From NCBI GenBank assembly GCA_019694655.1, contig JAIBBN010000001.1:62001-126000 (forward strand): DNA of 64,000 bases, written 5' to 3'. A model generated the notes under the pieces. It was not told where the DNA came from. It searched no databases and saw only the letters and a program-made list of their open reading frames with translations. Each line of letters opens with the position of its first letter. Position 1 is the first letter of the stretch. The position numbers were made by a program, and so were the translations under genes. The stretch comes from Leptospirales bacterium. GTDB taxonomy: Bacteria > Spirochaetota > Leptospiria > Leptospirales > Leptonemataceae. Shown here piece by piece: positions 1 to 19,940 of the stretch.

Positions 1-472
1 GGTATTCTGTCGCGAAGATAAAGCGGCGGAGGCCAAAGAAGCTGGCGCCGATTTTGTTGGCGGCGCCGAGCTCGTTGAAAAGATTCAGAAAGAGGAATGG
101 ACCGACTTCGACGCCTGTGTGGCCACGCCGGACATGATGAAGGATGTTGGCCGTCTGGGTCCAATCCTTGGTCGTAAGGGGCTGATGCCAAAGCCCAAGG
201 CCGGCACGGTAACTACCGATGTCGCCACAGCGGTAAAGAACCTCAAGGGCGGCCAATTGGAATACAAGCCGGATAAGACCGGCGTCATCCATCTGCGCGT
301 CGGAACCGTCGGCTTTGAGCCGGCCAAGCTGGAAGAGAATATTCGGACGCTTTTTCAGTCAGTGATGCGCGACAAGCCATCGGACGCCAAAGGCGAATAC
401 ATTCGCTCCTTCTACATTGCGCCCACCATGGGGCCCGGTATCAAATTGAACACGCGGTCGCTCGCGTCCTGA
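1..472 (+). CDS. rplA: 50S ribosomal protein L1, C-terminal part (cut by window start)
   Basis: Only about 156 C-terminal residues are visible; the start lies before base 1. L1 binds the mobile stalk of 23S rRNA near the exit site and, in many bacteria, represses its own mRNA. The visible frame carries typical L1 segments (GADFVGGAEL, ATPDMMK, LGRKGLMPKPK) and the near-terminal family motif PTMGPGIKLN. It stops 11 bases before rplJ, so the window starts inside an rplKA-rplJL-type cluster. Identity is certain; nothing can be said about the missing N-terminus. Confidence 0.97.
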   Translation, partial: VFCREDKAAEAKEAGADFVGGAELVEKIQKEEWTDFDACVATPDMMKDVGRLGPILGRKGLMPKPKAGTVTTDVATAVKNLKGGQLEYKPDKTGVIHLRVGTVGFEPAKLEENIRTLFQSVMRDKPSDAKGEYIRSFYIAPTMGPGIKLNTRSLAS

Positions 473-483
473 CGAGGTCTATT

Positions 484-1014
484 GTGCCTTCTGCAGCTAA
501 CATCGCGAAATTCGAAGCCATCGCCAAAGTGCTGGAAAAGAGCCAGGACTTCGTGATTGCAACTTACAGCGGTCTATCTATCGAGCAGATGAATGATTTG
601 CGCGAGCAGGTGCGCGCCAAGAGCGCCCGTATCCGCGTATTAAAGAACAATCTGTTTCGCAAGGCCCTGGAGGCCAACCCGGCTTTCAAAGACGTTGCGC
701 CCATGATGAAGGACGTCCTTCACGGTCCGATTGCCGTAGCCTTTACCGAAGGCGATCTGCCGGCAGTCAGCAAGACGATTCTGGAATTCTCCAAGAAGAA
801 TGACAAAGTCAAGATCATGGCAGGATGCTTCGAGCTCCGCCCGCTGGATCAAAAGGCTGTGGCGCAGATTGCCGACCTGCCATCCCGCGAGCAGCTGCTC
901 AGCATCATTGGTCGCGGCCTGAACACTCCGGCCACCAAGATCGCAACCGGTATCAATCAAATCATGGCCAGTCTGGCGCGCGGCATCAAAGCTGTCGGCG
1001 AGAAGAACGGCTGA
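484..1014 (+). CDS. rplJ: 50S ribosomal protein L10
   Basis: L10 (176 residues, normal length) anchors L7/L12 dimers to the ribosomal stalk. The start is GTG at 484, preceded by a GAGGT-like Shine-Dalgarno at about 474-478. The N-terminal half (VIATYSGLSIEQMNDLR, VLKNNLFRKAL) binds rRNA and the C-terminal helix (TKIATGINQIMASLARGIK) recruits L7/L12. The gap from rplA is only 11 bases, so there is no room for the long L10-binding leader that E. coli has at this point. Any autoregulation would have to act elsewhere, for example in the 119-base gap before rplL. Confidence 0.98.
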   Translation: MPSAANIAKFEAIAKVLEKSQDFVIATYSGLSIEQMNDLREQVRAKSARIRVLKNNLFRKALEANPAFKDVAPMMKDVLHGPIAVAFTEGDLPAVSKTILEFSKKNDKVKIMAGCFELRPLDQKAVAQIADLPSREQLLSIIGRGLNTPATKIATGINQIMASLARGIKAVGEKNG

Positions 1015-1133
1015 GCTGGAAACAGCTAAGTAAGTTAGAGGGACTGATTACAGTCGATATGCATGCAAAACGGCGGGAGAATGGAAGCTGAGCGAAGGGC
1101 TCGGAACCGCCAGGACAGGGAAAGGAAGACACA

Positions 1134-1514
1134 ATGGCAGACGTAAACGCATTGCTCGATCAAATTGGATCGCTGACGCTTGTAGAAGCGGCCGATCTCG
1201 TTAAGAAAATGGAAGATCGCTTCGGCATCTCCACTGCTGCGCCGACCATGGCGTTCGCGGCGGCGCCTGCCGGCGGCGCTGCAGAAGCCGAAGAAGAAAA
1301 GAGCTACAATGTGGTGCTCAAGGCTCACGGCGACAAGAAGATCGATGTGATCAAGATTGTCCGCGAAGCCACCAACCTGGGTCTGAAGGAAGCGAAGGAC
1401 CTCGTGGAAAAGGGCGGCCAGGCTGTGAAAGAAGGGCTCTCCAAAGATGCAGCTGGCGAACTGAAAAAGAAGCTGGAAGACGCTGGCGCCACCGTCGAAC
1501 TGCAAGCAGTTTGA
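1134..1514 (+). CDS. rplL: 50S ribosomal protein L7/L12
   Basis: Multicopy stalk protein (126 residues) that recruits and stimulates the translational GTPases encoded further down the cluster. The N-terminal dimerisation helices ([20 protein letters not shown]) are followed by an Ala/Gly/Pro/Glu-rich hinge at about residues 38-56. The conserved globular domain follows ([32 protein letters not shown]). A good ribosome site (GGAAAGGAAG) lies just before the ATG. The gene sits 119 bases after rplJ and 167 bases before rpoB. Neither gap contains an open frame or a convincing terminator, so co-transcription with rpoB is likely. Confidence 0.98.
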   Translation: MADVNALLDQIGSLTLVEAADLVKKMEDRFGISTAAPTMAFAAAPAGGAAEAEEEKSYNVVLKAHGDKKIDVIKIVREATNLGLKEAKDLVEKGGQAVKEGLSKDAAGELKKKLEDAGATVELQAV

Positions 1515-1681
1515 TCGTTGTCGCGCAAATCGCCGGGAGTCGCTATCAAAGGCGGCCCCGGCGTTCTTCGCTTTCAGGCTGCTGCCCGGTGGCGGCCTGC
1601 ATTGCGAAATTTCCGATTCGCTCGCGCAGCTCCCGGAGCTTGCCGAGCCTGCACTGATTACTGGCCGAGGTTCTTGATTCC

Positions 1682-5368
<3,687 letters not shown>

Positions 5369-5415
5369 GGCGCCGTCAGAGTTCAGGCGCACAGGAACGA
5401 CAAACGGAAGGAACC

Positions 5416-9624
<4,209 letters not shown>

Positions 9625-9647
9625 GCAATCGCGATCACTTGCAGCGG

Positions 9648-9682
9648 AAACCCGGCCGGCAATCGCGGCCGGGTTTTCTTTT
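9648..9682 (+). terminator. Rho-independent terminator after rpoC
   Basis: An 11-base-pair perfect stem (9648-9658 with 9666-9676) closes a 7-base loop and is followed by TCTTTT. It separates the rplJL-rpoBC unit from the downstream rpsL unit and implies a fresh promoter in the following 380 bases. Confidence 0.9.
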
Positions 9683-10061
9683 GCGTCGCGGTTATCCAAA
9701 CTTCGCTTCAGCCGATTATGCGACATAAGTCTGGAGCGATTCGTCCTGCATTGCGACGCAGCCGTTTTGCCTTGATCGTACAGGGCACTTGCGGGAAGTG
9801 GTCTCAGCACCGGTCTATTGGATGGCTCGTTATGCGGGCCCCGGTTGCCAAAACCGTCTCCCACAGGATGGGGCGATAGGTTGGCTGCCCGATCCAGTTG
9901 TTTGGCTGAAGCGCCCGCAAGGGCAACTTGTTCACCGGCCCGTTTTTCGGGTCCCGGCTGACATATTGCCGCAGCGCTCAGCCATTTTTGAACGCTGCGG
10001 CGTTTCCGGTCAGGCTTGCACGCGGGGTGTGCAGCCAAGGGAAGTAAAGAGGAGCAAGAAG
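9683..10061 (+). promoter_or_regulatory. Long structured leader before rpsL
   Basis: There is no convincing gene between the rpoC terminator and rpsL. Three hairpins crowd the last 150 bases. At 9913-9924 a GCCC/GGGC stem carries a GCAA tetraloop. At 9937-9953 a six-pair stem carries a TTTTT loop. At 9968-10001 a nine-pair perfect stem (GCCGCAGCG with CGCTGCGGC) has a 16-base loop containing ATTTTTG. An open frame in phase with rpsL extends upstream to 9789, but its composition does not look like a protein. I see no sure promoter and recognise no riboswitch class. The likely role is leader-mediated control, for example by S7, S12 or another ribosomal protein; this is inference. Confidence 0.5.
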
Positions 10062-10436
10062 TTGCCTACGATCAGCCAGTTGATCCGCCACGGACGCGAA
10101 CAATCGCGTACCAAAACCAAGTCGCCGGCGCTGATGGCCTGTCCGCAGCGGCGCGGCGTTTGCACGCGCGTGATGACTTTCACGCCGAAAAAACCAAACT
10201 CGGCGCTGCGCAAGGTCGCGCGCGTGCGTTTGACTACGGGCATTGAAGTAACCGCCTATATCCCCGGCGAGACGCACAACCTGCAAGAGCACAACGTGGT
10301 GCTGGTGCGCGGCGGTCGTGTGAAGGACTTGCCTGGCGTTCGTTACCACATCGTGCGCGGCGCGCTCGATACCCAGGGCGTAGAGAAGAAGCGCCAGGGG
10401 CGATCAAAGTATGGCGCCAAGCGGCCAAAGGCTTGA
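10062..10436 (+). CDS. rpsL: 30S ribosomal protein S12
   Basis: Decoding-centre protein of 124 residues, the usual length. TTG at 10062 is chosen because it gives the canonical N-terminus ([11 protein letters not shown]) and has a strong ribosome site (AAGAGGAG at 10047-10054) seven bases upstream. The streptomycin loop [11 protein letters not shown] and the loop [11 protein letters not shown] have wild-type lysines, so the sequence predicts no S12-based streptomycin resistance. The aspartate in the second loop is the residue methylthiolated by RimO in other bacteria. It leads the str cluster; rpsG follows after 9 bases. Confidence 0.96.
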   Translation: MPTISQLIRHGREQSRTKTKSPALMACPQRRGVCTRVMTFTPKKPNSALRKVARVRLTTGIEVTAYIPGETHNLQEHNVVLVRGGRVKDLPGVRYHIVRGALDTQGVEKKRQGRSKYGAKRPKA

Positions 10437-10445
10437 GGTCTGTAG

Positions 10446-10919
10446 ATGTCACGTAGAAGCGGAGCAATCAATCGTCGTCCGGTGATGCCGGATGCCCGTT
10501 ATGGCGACACCACTGTGTCCAGTTTTATCAACTATATGATGCACAGCGGCAAGAAGTCGGTGGCTGAGAGTCTGTTCTATGGCGCGCTCGACACGATCAA
10601 AGAAAAGACCGGAAACGAGGGCCTGGAAGTCTTCCGTCAGGCAATGGAAAATGTAGCTCCACAGCTGGAAGTTCGCTCTCGTCGCGTCGGCGGCGTCACC
10701 TACCAGGTGCCCGTTGAGGTTCGGCCAGCCCGCATGCGCGCCTTAGCCATCCGCTGGCTGGTGGGTTACGCTCGCGAACGTAAGGAGCACAGCATGGCGG
10801 CCCGTCTGGCTAACGAACTGATCGACGCCTCCAAAAATCAGGGCGGCGCAATCAAGAAGCGCGACGATACACGTCGCATGGCTGAGGCTAACCGCGCCTT
10901 CAGTCATTATCGCTGGTAA
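10446..10919 (+). CDS. rpsG: 30S ribosomal protein S7
   Basis: S7 (157 residues) nucleates assembly of the 30S head and contacts E-site tRNA. Family segments are clear: the N-terminal [15 protein letters not shown], the beta-hairpin region [17 protein letters not shown], and the C-terminal [20 protein letters not shown]. It is translated from ATG 10446, directly after rpsL, and precedes fusA by 24 bases, the standard str order. In E. coli S7 is the repressor of the str operon; the structured leader before rpsL would be the place to look for a similar target here. Confidence 0.98.
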   Translation: MSRRSGAINRRPVMPDARYGDTTVSSFINYMMHSGKKSVAESLFYGALDTIKEKTGNEGLEVFRQAMENVAPQLEVRSRRVGGVTYQVPVEVRPARMRALAIRWLVGYARERKEHSMAARLANELIDASKNQGGAIKKRDDTRRMAEANRAFSHYRW

Positions 10920-10943
10920 GATCCGAGGAGCAGGAATTCACAG

Positions 10944-13046
<2,103 letters not shown>

Positions 13047-13071
13047 ACAAGGGGATTCGACGCTCTCGGGC

Positions 13072-13110
13072 GGGCCGCAGGGTAAATCGCTTTACCGGAT
13101 GGCCCTTTTT
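13072..13110 (+). terminator. Stem-loop with T-run between fusA and tuf
   Basis: An outer GGGCC/GGCCC stem (13072-13076 with 13101-13105) encloses a 4x4 internal loop. Inside is a six-pair GGTAAA/TTTACC stem with a TCGC loop, and TTTTT follows directly. It looks like an imperfect intrinsic terminator or attenuator that would set tuf levels apart from fusA. Confidence 0.6.
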
Positions 13111-13117
13111 CTGGGAG

Positions 13118-13126
13118 TGGTAAAAT
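13118..13126 (+). promoter_or_regulatory. Candidate extended -10 promoter element for tuf
   Basis: TGGTAAAAT matches an extended -10 (TGn followed by TAAAAT) just after the fusA-tuf hairpin and 62 bases before the tuf start. No good -35 is seen. The position after a terminator-like hairpin and before the most highly expressed gene makes an extra promoter plausible; this is inference. Confidence 0.4.
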
Positions 13127-13188
13127 CTTCGATCTTTTTTGAAACGAACACGAACCAACCGAGCTAGAGGGACCCGAGGAGCTGGGAG

Positions 13189-14391
<1,203 letters not shown>

Positions 14392-14398
14392 GACCGAT

Positions 14399-14428
14399 GG
14401 CCGGCGCTGCGGCGCCGGCCGGACTTTT
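14399..14428 (+). other. GC-rich hairpin between tuf and rpsJ
   Basis: A perfect nine-pair stem (14399-14407 with 14412-14420) carries a TGCG loop and is followed by GGACTTTT. The spacer and only four Ts make it a weak terminator at best. It could partly terminate, stabilise the tuf mRNA 3' end, or mark a processing point before the S10 cluster. Confidence 0.55.
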
Positions 14429-14440
14429 AGAAGAAGAGAT

Positions 14441-14746
14441 ATGGCCCAGAGAATTCGAGTAAAATTGAAGGCATTCGATCACCGTTTGATCGATCGGTCC
14501 GCCGCTGAAATTGTAGCGACGGCCAAGAAAACCGGCGCTGAAATCTCCGGGCCGATTCCGCTTCCAACGCGGGTGGAGCGCTTCACGGTGCTCCGCTCGG
14601 TGCATGTTAACGTAAAATCACGCGAGCAGTTCGAAGTGAGAACGCACAAGCGCTTGATTGATATTATGAATACAAATCCAGACACGGTGGATGCGCTGAT
14701 GAAGCTGCAGCTGCCGGCTGGCGTCAGCGTCGATATTAAGAGCTGA
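14441..14746 (+). CDS. rpsJ: 30S ribosomal protein S10
   Basis: S10 (101 residues) belongs to the 30S head and, as NusE, also joins antitermination complexes. Recognisable segments are [35 protein letters not shown], the long rRNA-reaching loop [12 protein letters not shown], and the [10 protein letters not shown] tail. It opens the S10 cluster 49 bases after tuf, with a GAAGAAGAG ribosome site close to ATG 14441. Confidence 0.98.
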   Translation: MAQRIRVKLKAFDHRLIDRSAAEIVATAKKTGAEISGPIPLPTRVERFTVLRSVHVNVKSREQFEVRTHKRLIDIMNTNPDTVDALMKLQLPAGVSVDIKS

Positions 14747-14778
14747 TCTGGAAGGCATAGGGAACGCGGTCGACGATC

Positions 14779-15390
14779 ATGGCTAAGGGAATCATAGCGC
14801 AAAAACTGGGGATGACTCGCGTCTTCGACGAGGCTGGCAATTCTTTGCCGGTTACCGTTCTGCGCGCCGGTCCCTGCCGCGTGCTGCAGGTCAAGTCGGC
14901 GGAAAAGGAGGGCTACGAGGCGATTCAGCTCGGTTTCGCTCCATCCCTCGCCCGTCGCGTCAGCAAGGCTGAACGGGGTCATCAGAAGGGAGCGGAGAAT
15001 CCGCTGCGCATTCTCCGCGAGTTTCGCGATGCCGGCGACTATCAGCTTGGCCAGGAACTCCGCGCTGATGTGTTTGCGCCAGGCGATCGCGTGCGTGTCA
15101 TCGGCGTCAGCAAAGGCAAGGGTTTTCAAGGGCCGGTCAAGCGCTATGGCTTTGGCGGCGGTCGGGCCACGCACGGCTCCGGCTTTCATCGCGCGCCGGG
15201 ATCGCTGGGAGCGCATACCTATCCGGGTCGAGTATTCAAAGGCAAGCGCATGGGCGGCCATATGGGCGTGGCCAATGTCACGGTTCGCAATCTGCAGGTG
15301 GTTCTGGTCGACGCTGTCGAAAACCTGATCCTGATCAAAGGTGCAGTGCCGGGACCGCGCAGCGCAATAGTGCAGATCGAGGCGCTTTGA
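14779..15390 (+). CDS. rplC: 50S ribosomal protein L3
   Basis: Early 50S assembly protein whose long loop approaches the peptidyl transferase centre. The N-terminus [18 protein letters not shown] and the family signature [21 protein letters not shown] are diagnostic. The loop [20 protein letters not shown] contains the glutamine-methylation region of other L3 proteins, but here the position usually Gln reads within a different context, so modification is unclear. Length is 203 residues. The stop lies 2 bases before the preferred rplD ATG, indicating translational coupling. Confidence 0.98.
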   Translation: MAKGIIAQKLGMTRVFDEAGNSLPVTVLRAGPCRVLQVKSAEKEGYEAIQLGFAPSLARRVSKAERGHQKGAENPLRILREFRDAGDYQLGQELRADVFAPGDRVRVIGVSKGKGFQGPVKRYGFGGGRATHGSGFHRAPGSLGAHTYPGRVFKGKRMGGHMGVANVTVRNLQVVLVDAVENLILIKGAVPGPRSAIVQIEAL

Positions 15391-15392
15391 TC

Positions 15393-16043
15393 ATGAAAGT
15401 GAATCAGTACGATCGTAGCGGAAAACTCAAGGGGCAGGCCGAGTTGCCAGAAGCCGTCTTTGGCGCAAAGGTAAGCCCGGCGGCCATTCATGCCGTGGTG
15501 CGCGCGGAGCTGGCCAACCGCCGTCAGGGAACGCACAAGATCAAAGTCCGCGACGAAGTGTCCGGCGGCGGCAAGAAGCCCTGGCGCCAGAAGGGCACAG
15601 GCAACGCGCGCCAGGGATCGACGCGCGCTCCGCAATGGCGCGGCGGCGGTATCGTGCACGGGCCGCAACCGCGTAGTTATCGTATGGAAGTGCCGCAGCA
15701 AATACGCCAGGCCGGCTTGCGTGGCGTGCTCAGTAAGAAAGCTGAAAGCGGCGCGATCAGCGTACTGGAAGATGTTCAAGTCGAAGGCTACAGCACTCGC
15801 GCAGTAGCCGAAGTGTTTAAGGCTATGGGCCTCGTCAAAGAACCTTCCGTTGCGTGGATCGTCGGCAGCGATGATGCGAAGCTTCGCGCCTCGGCCCGGA
15901 ACATTGGCAATCTGCACTTGATCCATGCCTCGCGCTTGAATGCGCCCGAAATTCTGTATTCCGGAGCAGTGGTCATTACGCAGAGCGCTTTGCGTATCTT
16001 GAGTGAGACGCTTGGCAAGAGCGGCAGCGGGAGGGCGGCCTGA
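15393..16043 (+). CDS. rplD: 50S ribosomal protein L4
   Basis: L4 (216 residues) has a globular domain and an extended loop lining the exit tunnel. The loop is clear: [20 protein letters not shown], followed by [13 protein letters not shown]. In E. coli L4 represses the S10 operon; no leader test is possible here. ATG 15393 is chosen over an upstream TTG at 15387 that overlaps the rplC stop, because it gives the usual short N-terminus. The last base of its stop is the first base of rplW. Confidence 0.97.
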   Translation: MKVNQYDRSGKLKGQAELPEAVFGAKVSPAAIHAVVRAELANRRQGTHKIKVRDEVSGGGKKPWRQKGTGNARQGSTRAPQWRGGGIVHGPQPRSYRMEVPQQIRQAGLRGVLSKKAESGAISVLEDVQVEGYSTRAVAEVFKAMGLVKEPSVAWIVGSDDAKLRASARNIGNLHLIHASRLNAPEILYSGAVVITQSALRILSETLGKSGSGRAA

Positions 16044-16339
16044 TGGATCTGCACCAGGTAATCATCGCTCCGCTGATCACTGAAAAAGCGGAGGGCCAAA
16101 AGGAGCCGCGCAAAGACGTGCATCGCTATGTCTTTCGCGTTCATCCTTCGGCCAACAAGGAATTGATTCGGCAGGCGCTGCACCATCTGTTCAAGGTGAA
16201 GGCCGTGCGCATCAATACGATGGTCGTGCCGGGCAAAAAGAAGCGCTTCCGGGCTGATCGCATCAAGCTTCCGAAGTGGAAGAAGGCAATTGTGACTCTG
16301 GCGCCGGGTCAATCGATCGAACTTGTGAAGGGCGCCTGA
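16043..16339 (+). CDS. rplW: 50S ribosomal protein L23
   Basis: L23 (98 residues) sits at the exit tunnel mouth and docks trigger factor and SRP. The N-terminal segment [15 protein letters not shown] and the core [18 protein letters not shown] are typical, as is the loop [20 protein letters not shown]. The TGATG overlap with rplD couples the two genes translationally; rplB follows after 13 bases. Confidence 0.97.
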   Translation: MDLHQVIIAPLITEKAEGQKEPRKDVHRYVFRVHPSANKELIRQALHHLFKVKAVRINTMVVPGKKKRFRADRIKLPKWKKAIVTLAPGQSIELVKGA

Positions 16340-16352
16340 GGGCGGACGAAGA

Positions 16353-17195
16353 ATGGCCGTAAAGAAATTTAAACCGCATACACCGACGCTGCGCTACAAG
16401 ACTGTTCTGGACTTTAGCGGTCTGGACAAGGTTCGACCAAACAAGCAGCTGGTCGAAAGTCTGAACTACGGCGCAGGCCGTAACAGCGCAGGCCGCATCA
16501 CTATCTGGTGGCGTGGCGGTCGACACAAGCGCCTTTATCGGAAGATCGACTTCAAGCGCAACAAGATCGGCGTCGCCGGCGTTGTGGATACCCTGGAATA
16601 TGATCCCAACCGCTCCGCCAATATTGCGCTGATCAAGTATGCCGATGGCGACCAGCGTTATATCCTGGCGCCGGATGGACTGCAACGCGGCCAAACCGTG
16701 CTTTCGGCTGACGATGCGCCGATTCGTCCAGGTAATGCGCTGCCGCTGGAGAAAATCCCGGTCGGTTCTTCTGTGCACAATATCGAAATGCAGCCAGGGC
16801 GAGGCGGGCAGATTGCTCGCTCTGCGGGATCCTTCGCCACGATTGCCGGCCGCGATGGCGACTACAGTATTCTCAAGATGCCCTCCGGGGAAACACGACG
16901 CGTACATTGCCGCTGCCGGGCGACGGTTGGCGAAGTCGGCAATCGCGAACACAACCTGGTGAGCCTTGGTAAGGCCGGACGTAAGCGCTGGCTGGGACGG
17001 CGGCCGCACGTGCGCGGCGTCGCCATGAACCCTGTGGATCACCCGCTGGGCGGCGGCGAGGGCAAGACCTCTGGCGGCCGTCATCCGGTTACGCCCTGGG
17101 GCCAGCCGACCCGCGGCTACAAAACGCGCAAAAAGAATAAACCATCGAACAATTTTATCATTCAACGCCGCGTGAATAAGCGCATCGGACGTTGA
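16353..17195 (+). CDS. rplB: 50S ribosomal protein L2
   Basis: L2 (280 residues) is needed for subunit joining and peptidyl transferase activity. The N-terminal RNA-binding fold ([20 protein letters not shown]) and the C-terminal signature ([20 protein letters not shown]) are complete, including the histidine in NPVDHP studied in E. coli. The basic tail ends RVNKRIGR. Codon use and spacing match its neighbours. Confidence 0.98.
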   Translation: MAVKKFKPHTPTLRYKTVLDFSGLDKVRPNKQLVESLNYGAGRNSAGRITIWWRGGRHKRLYRKIDFKRNKIGVAGVVDTLEYDPNRSANIALIKYADGDQRYILAPDGLQRGQTVLSADDAPIRPGNALPLEKIPVGSSVHNIEMQPGRGGQIARSAGSFATIAGRDGDYSILKMPSGETRRVHCRCRATVGEVGNREHNLVSLGKAGRKRWLGRRPHVRGVAMNPVDHPLGGGEGKTSGGRHPVTPWGQPTRGYKTRKKNKPSNNFIIQRRVNKRIGR

Positions 17196-17219
17196 GCAAC
17201 ACCTGAGAAGTAGAAGCAT

Positions 17220-17498
17220 ATGGCCCGTTCATTGAAAAAAGGACCCTACGTGGCAGAGCATCTGATGGCTCGCATCACGAAGATGAACAATGAGAACAAC
17301 CGCAAGCCCTTCAAAAGCTGGTCGCGTCGTTCCACTATTTTTCCGGAAATGATCGGTCACACCGTGCTGGTGCACAACGGGGCAAAGTTCATTCCTGTTT
17401 ATATCAACGAGAATATGGTGGGTCATAAGCTTGGCGAATTTTCGCCGACCAGGACCTTTCGCGGTCATACCTCGCAGGACAAGAAGGTGAAGAAATAA
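17220..17498 (+). CDS. rpsS: 30S ribosomal protein S19
   Basis: S19 (92 residues) lies in the 30S head near the A-site finger. The sequence [14 protein letters not shown], the central [20 protein letters not shown], and the C-terminal [13 protein letters not shown] are family hallmarks. Its stop codon overlaps the rplV start by one base (TAATG), so rplV translation is probably coupled to it. Confidence 0.98.
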   Translation: MARSLKKGPYVAEHLMARITKMNNENNRKPFKSWSRRSTIFPEMIGHTVLVHNGAKFIPVYINENMVGHKLGEFSPTRTFRGHTSQDKKVKK

Positions 17499-17833
17499 TG
17501 GAAAGCAAGGCTGTATCGCGCTTTCTGATGATCAGTCCGCGAAAGGTCCGCCTGGTAGCGGACGAAATACGCGGCTTTTCATACCCTGAGGCTGTCGACA
17601 TCCTGCGCTTCATTCCGCGGAAGGGCGCGCGCATGCTGGAAAAGGCGCTGAAATCGGCGCGAGCTAACGCCAGTGTGCAGAGCGATGCGGTGCGCGATGA
17701 TCAGCTATTTGTGAAGAAGCTCTATATCGACGGCGGACCGGTGATGAAGCGCTGGCGGGCGCGCGCCAAAGGGCGCGGGGTGCGCATACTGAAGCGCACC
17801 AGTCACATCACTGTGGTGCTTGGCGACAAGTAA
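17498..17833 (+). CDS. rplV: 50S ribosomal protein L22
   Basis: L22 (111 residues) contributes a beta-hairpin to the exit tunnel and is a macrolide-resistance site elsewhere. The N-terminal [20 protein letters not shown] and the hairpin with [18 protein letters not shown] are intact, with no insertion or deletion of the kind linked to macrolide resistance. It begins on the last base of the rpsS stop and precedes rpsC by 17 bases. Confidence 0.97.
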   Translation: MESKAVSRFLMISPRKVRLVADEIRGFSYPEAVDILRFIPRKGARMLEKALKSARANASVQSDAVRDDQLFVKKLYIDGGPVMKRWRARAKGRGVRILKRTSHITVVLGDK

Positions 17834-17850
17834 GGCGCGAGGAATCTTAG

Positions 17851-18528
17851 ATGGGACAAAAAGTAAATCCAGTTGGTCTGCGAGTTGGCATTACCCGAAG
17901 CTGGGATTCGGTTTGGTTCTCCAAAGAGGAATACCGCAAGAACCTGCATGAGGATCTGATGCTGCGGCGCTTGATCCAGAAGCGCTTCAAGCGCGCGGGC
18001 ATTGTACGCATTGTTGTCGAGCGCTTCCCGGAAAAAATCAATGTAAGCATTCACACTGTGCGTCCCGGTATGATCATCGGGCAGAAAGGAGCAAGCATCG
18101 AGCAGCTGAAGTCCGAGCTGAAAAGGCGCGTCCAGAAGCCGATCGCTGTAGGCATTGTCGAAGTCAAGAAGCCAGAAACCGTCGCGCAGGTAATTGCTGA
18201 TACGATTGCACAGCAGCTGGAGCAGCGGATGCCCTTCCGCCGGGTTATGAAGCAGGCGCTTCGCGGCGCAATGCGCGGCGGCGTGGACGGCGTAAAGATT
18301 GGCGTTTCCGGACGCTTGAACGGCGCCGATATGGCCCGCGCCGAGCAATACAAAGATGGACGAGTTCCGCTACATACGCTGCGCGGTCGTGTAGAATATG
18401 CTCATAGCGAAGCCAAGACTACCTACGGCATGATCGGGGTGAAAGTGTGGACCTACCACGGCGACCTGCTGCCAGGGGTTGAGAAAGAAGAAGAGGATCA
18501 GTACGCAGTTCGCCGTCGAACGGGCTGA
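17851..18528 (+). CDS. rpsC: 30S ribosomal protein S3
   Basis: S3 (225 residues) forms part of the mRNA entry tunnel and its helicase activity. The start [20 protein letters not shown] is canonical. The KH domain ([20 protein letters not shown]) carries the GxxG motif as IGQK. The C-terminal domain includes [20 protein letters not shown] and the closing segment [14 protein letters not shown]. An AGGAATC-type ribosome site precedes ATG 17851. Confidence 0.98.
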   Translation: MGQKVNPVGLRVGITRSWDSVWFSKEEYRKNLHEDLMLRRLIQKRFKRAGIVRIVVERFPEKINVSIHTVRPGMIIGQKGASIEQLKSELKRRVQKPIAVGIVEVKKPETVAQVIADTIAQQLEQRMPFRRVMKQALRGAMRGGVDGVKIGVSGRLNGADMARAEQYKDGRVPLHTLRGRVEYAHSEAKTTYGMIGVKVWTYHGDLLPGVEKEEEDQYAVRRRTG

Positions 18529-18558
18529 GTCGCAAAGCGATAAGAAGGATAAGCAGTC

Positions 18559-18972
18559 ATGCTGGCGCCAAAGCGAGTAAAATATAGAAAACGGCAACGC
18601 GGCCGTATGAAGGGTAAGGCCCACCGCGGCAGCACCGTGGCCTTCGGCGAATACGGTCTGAAGGCAATGACCGGCGGCAATCTCAGCGCTCGTCAGATCG
18701 AGGCTGCGCGTCGCGCCATGACCCGTCGCGTAAAGCGCGGCGGTAAGATGTGGATTCGGATTTTCCCTGATTATCCGGTCACCAAAAAGCCGGCCGAAAC
18801 GCGCATGGGTTCGGGCAAGGGCGCTCCGGAATTCTGGGTGGCGCGAATCCATCCTGGTCGGGTGCTGTTTGAAATGAGCGGCATTGACGAAGCGGCGGCG
18901 CGCGAAGCGCTGGAACTCGCAGCGCACAAGTTGCCGCTGCGCACAAGCTTTGTTAAGAAAGAAGTCATCTAG
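18559..18972 (+). CDS. rplP: 50S ribosomal protein L16
   Basis: L16 (137 residues) organises the A-site region of the 50S subunit. The N-terminus [19 protein letters not shown], the segment FGEYGLKAM, and the motif [20 protein letters not shown] are characteristic. A ribosome site AGAAGGATAAG lies before ATG 18559. It is followed by rpmC in the standard order L16-L29-S17. Confidence 0.98.
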   Translation: MLAPKRVKYRKRQRGRMKGKAHRGSTVAFGEYGLKAMTGGNLSARQIEAARRAMTRRVKRGGKMWIRIFPDYPVTKKPAETRMGSGKGAPEFWVARIHPGRVLFEMSGIDEAAAREALELAAHKLPLRTSFVKKEVI

Positions 18973-18998
18973 AGCAAGGATACAGACGGACATTGACT

Positions 18999-19232
18999 AT
19001 GGGCAGCCCCTTCCACGAAATGAGTGACGAAGAACTGAAGAAGCAGCTGGTCGATTCGCGGCGCGAATTGATGGAGCTTCGTTTCAATTTTGCTGTCGCT
19101 CGGTCGCTGCCCAACCCGGCGCGCGTTGGTCGCTTGAAGCGCAACGTCGCGCGGATCCTCACTGTCACTCAAGAGCGTGCACAGGGTAAGGCTACGCAAA
19201 AGGCCTCCAGCGGACGCAAGAAGAAGAAATAG
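18999..19232 (+). CDS. rpmC: 50S ribosomal protein L29
   Basis: L29 sits beside L23 at the tunnel exit. The two-helix core is clear (EMSDEELKKQLVDSRRELME, then NPARVGRLKRNVARILTVTQ), with a lysine-rich tail. The start is uncertain: ATG 18999 gives 77 residues and has a GACGGA-like site eight bases upstream; TTG 18993 and ATG 19020 are in frame too. The product is slightly longer than the usual 60-70 residues because of the basic C-terminal tail. Confidence 0.93.
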   Translation: MGSPFHEMSDEELKKQLVDSRRELMELRFNFAVARSLPNPARVGRLKRNVARILTVTQERAQGKATQKASSGRKKKK

Positions 19233-19257
19233 CAATTAAGAGCGAGACCAGAGTAAG

Positions 19258-19530
19258 ATGTCGGAAGCAAAGCAGAAGCGAGAAAACATCGTCCAGGGGC
19301 GGGTGGTCTCGGATAAGATGGACAAGACGCGCGTGATCTTGGTCGAAACGGTGCGCACGCACCCCTATCTGTCCAAGCCTATGCGTCGTTCGCGTCGGGT
19401 AAAAATCCACGACGAGAAGAATGAATGCAAGTCCGGAGACCTCGTGCAGGCAATTGAGACGCGTCCGCTGTCCGCTGACAAGCGTCATCGCCTGCTGAAG
19501 ATCATCGAAAAGGCGGAGGCCGAGGCATGA
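19258..19530 (+). CDS. rpsQ: 30S ribosomal protein S17
   Basis: S17 (90 residues) is a primary 16S rRNA-binding protein with an OB fold. The core [20 protein letters not shown] and the later [20 protein letters not shown] segment match the family. Its ATGA stop/start overlap with rplN implies coupled translation of L14. Confidence 0.97.
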   Translation: MSEAKQKRENIVQGRVVSDKMDKTRVILVETVRTHPYLSKPMRRSRRVKIHDEKNECKSGDLVQAIETRPLSADKRHRLLKIIEKAEAEA

Positions 19531-19919
19531 TTCAGGTTGAAACCTTTCTGGACGTAGCGGACAACACCGGCGCGCGCCGCGTGCAGTGTATTAAGGTTCT
19601 TGGCGGAACGCGGCGTCGCTATGCAACTGTTGGCGATATCATCGTCGTCGCGATCAAGGACGCGATCCCGGCTTACGGCCTCAAGGACGGAACCGGCAAG
19701 AAGGTGCACAACAAGGCCGTGCAAAAGGCGGTGGTTGTGCGGACGCGCAAAGAAATTCGGCGAACGGATGGTTCCTACATTCGCTTCGACGACAACGCCT
19801 GTGCTATTATTGACGAAAAGCTGAATCCGCGAGGCACGCGCATCTTTGGGCCCGTAGCCCGTGAATTGCGCGATAAGAAGTTTATGAAGATCGTATCGCT
19901 GGCGCCGGAAGTACTCTAG
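19527..19919 (+). CDS. rplN: 50S ribosomal protein L14 with an internal insertion
   Basis: L14 (130 residues) contacts 16S rRNA across the subunit interface and is where RsfS binds. The flanks are classic ([18 protein letters not shown] at the N-terminus, [19 protein letters not shown] at the C-terminus). Compared with E. coli L14 (123 residues) there are about eight extra residues around [15 protein letters not shown], between the KDAIP and KAVVVRTRK blocks. I recall a similar insertion in Leptospira L14, so it looks like a lineage trait rather than a sequencing error. Confidence 0.97.
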   Translation: MIQVETFLDVADNTGARRVQCIKVLGGTRRRYATVGDIIVVAIKDAIPAYGLKDGTGKKVHNKAVQKAVVVRTRKEIRRTDGSYIRFDDNACAIIDEKLNPRGTRIFGPVARELRDKKFMKIVSLAPEVL

Positions 19920-19940
19920 GGACGCAGGGCGGGAACGGAC

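Noticed and set aside
9789-10061. In-frame upstream extension of rpsL
   Set aside because: TTG 10062 has a strong ribosome site and gives the exact family length; the extension has no homology and overlaps hairpins.
14399-14428. Hairpin after tuf as a full terminator
   Set aside because: The T-tract is short and displaced, and rpsJ follows closely; kept only as an unassigned hairpin.
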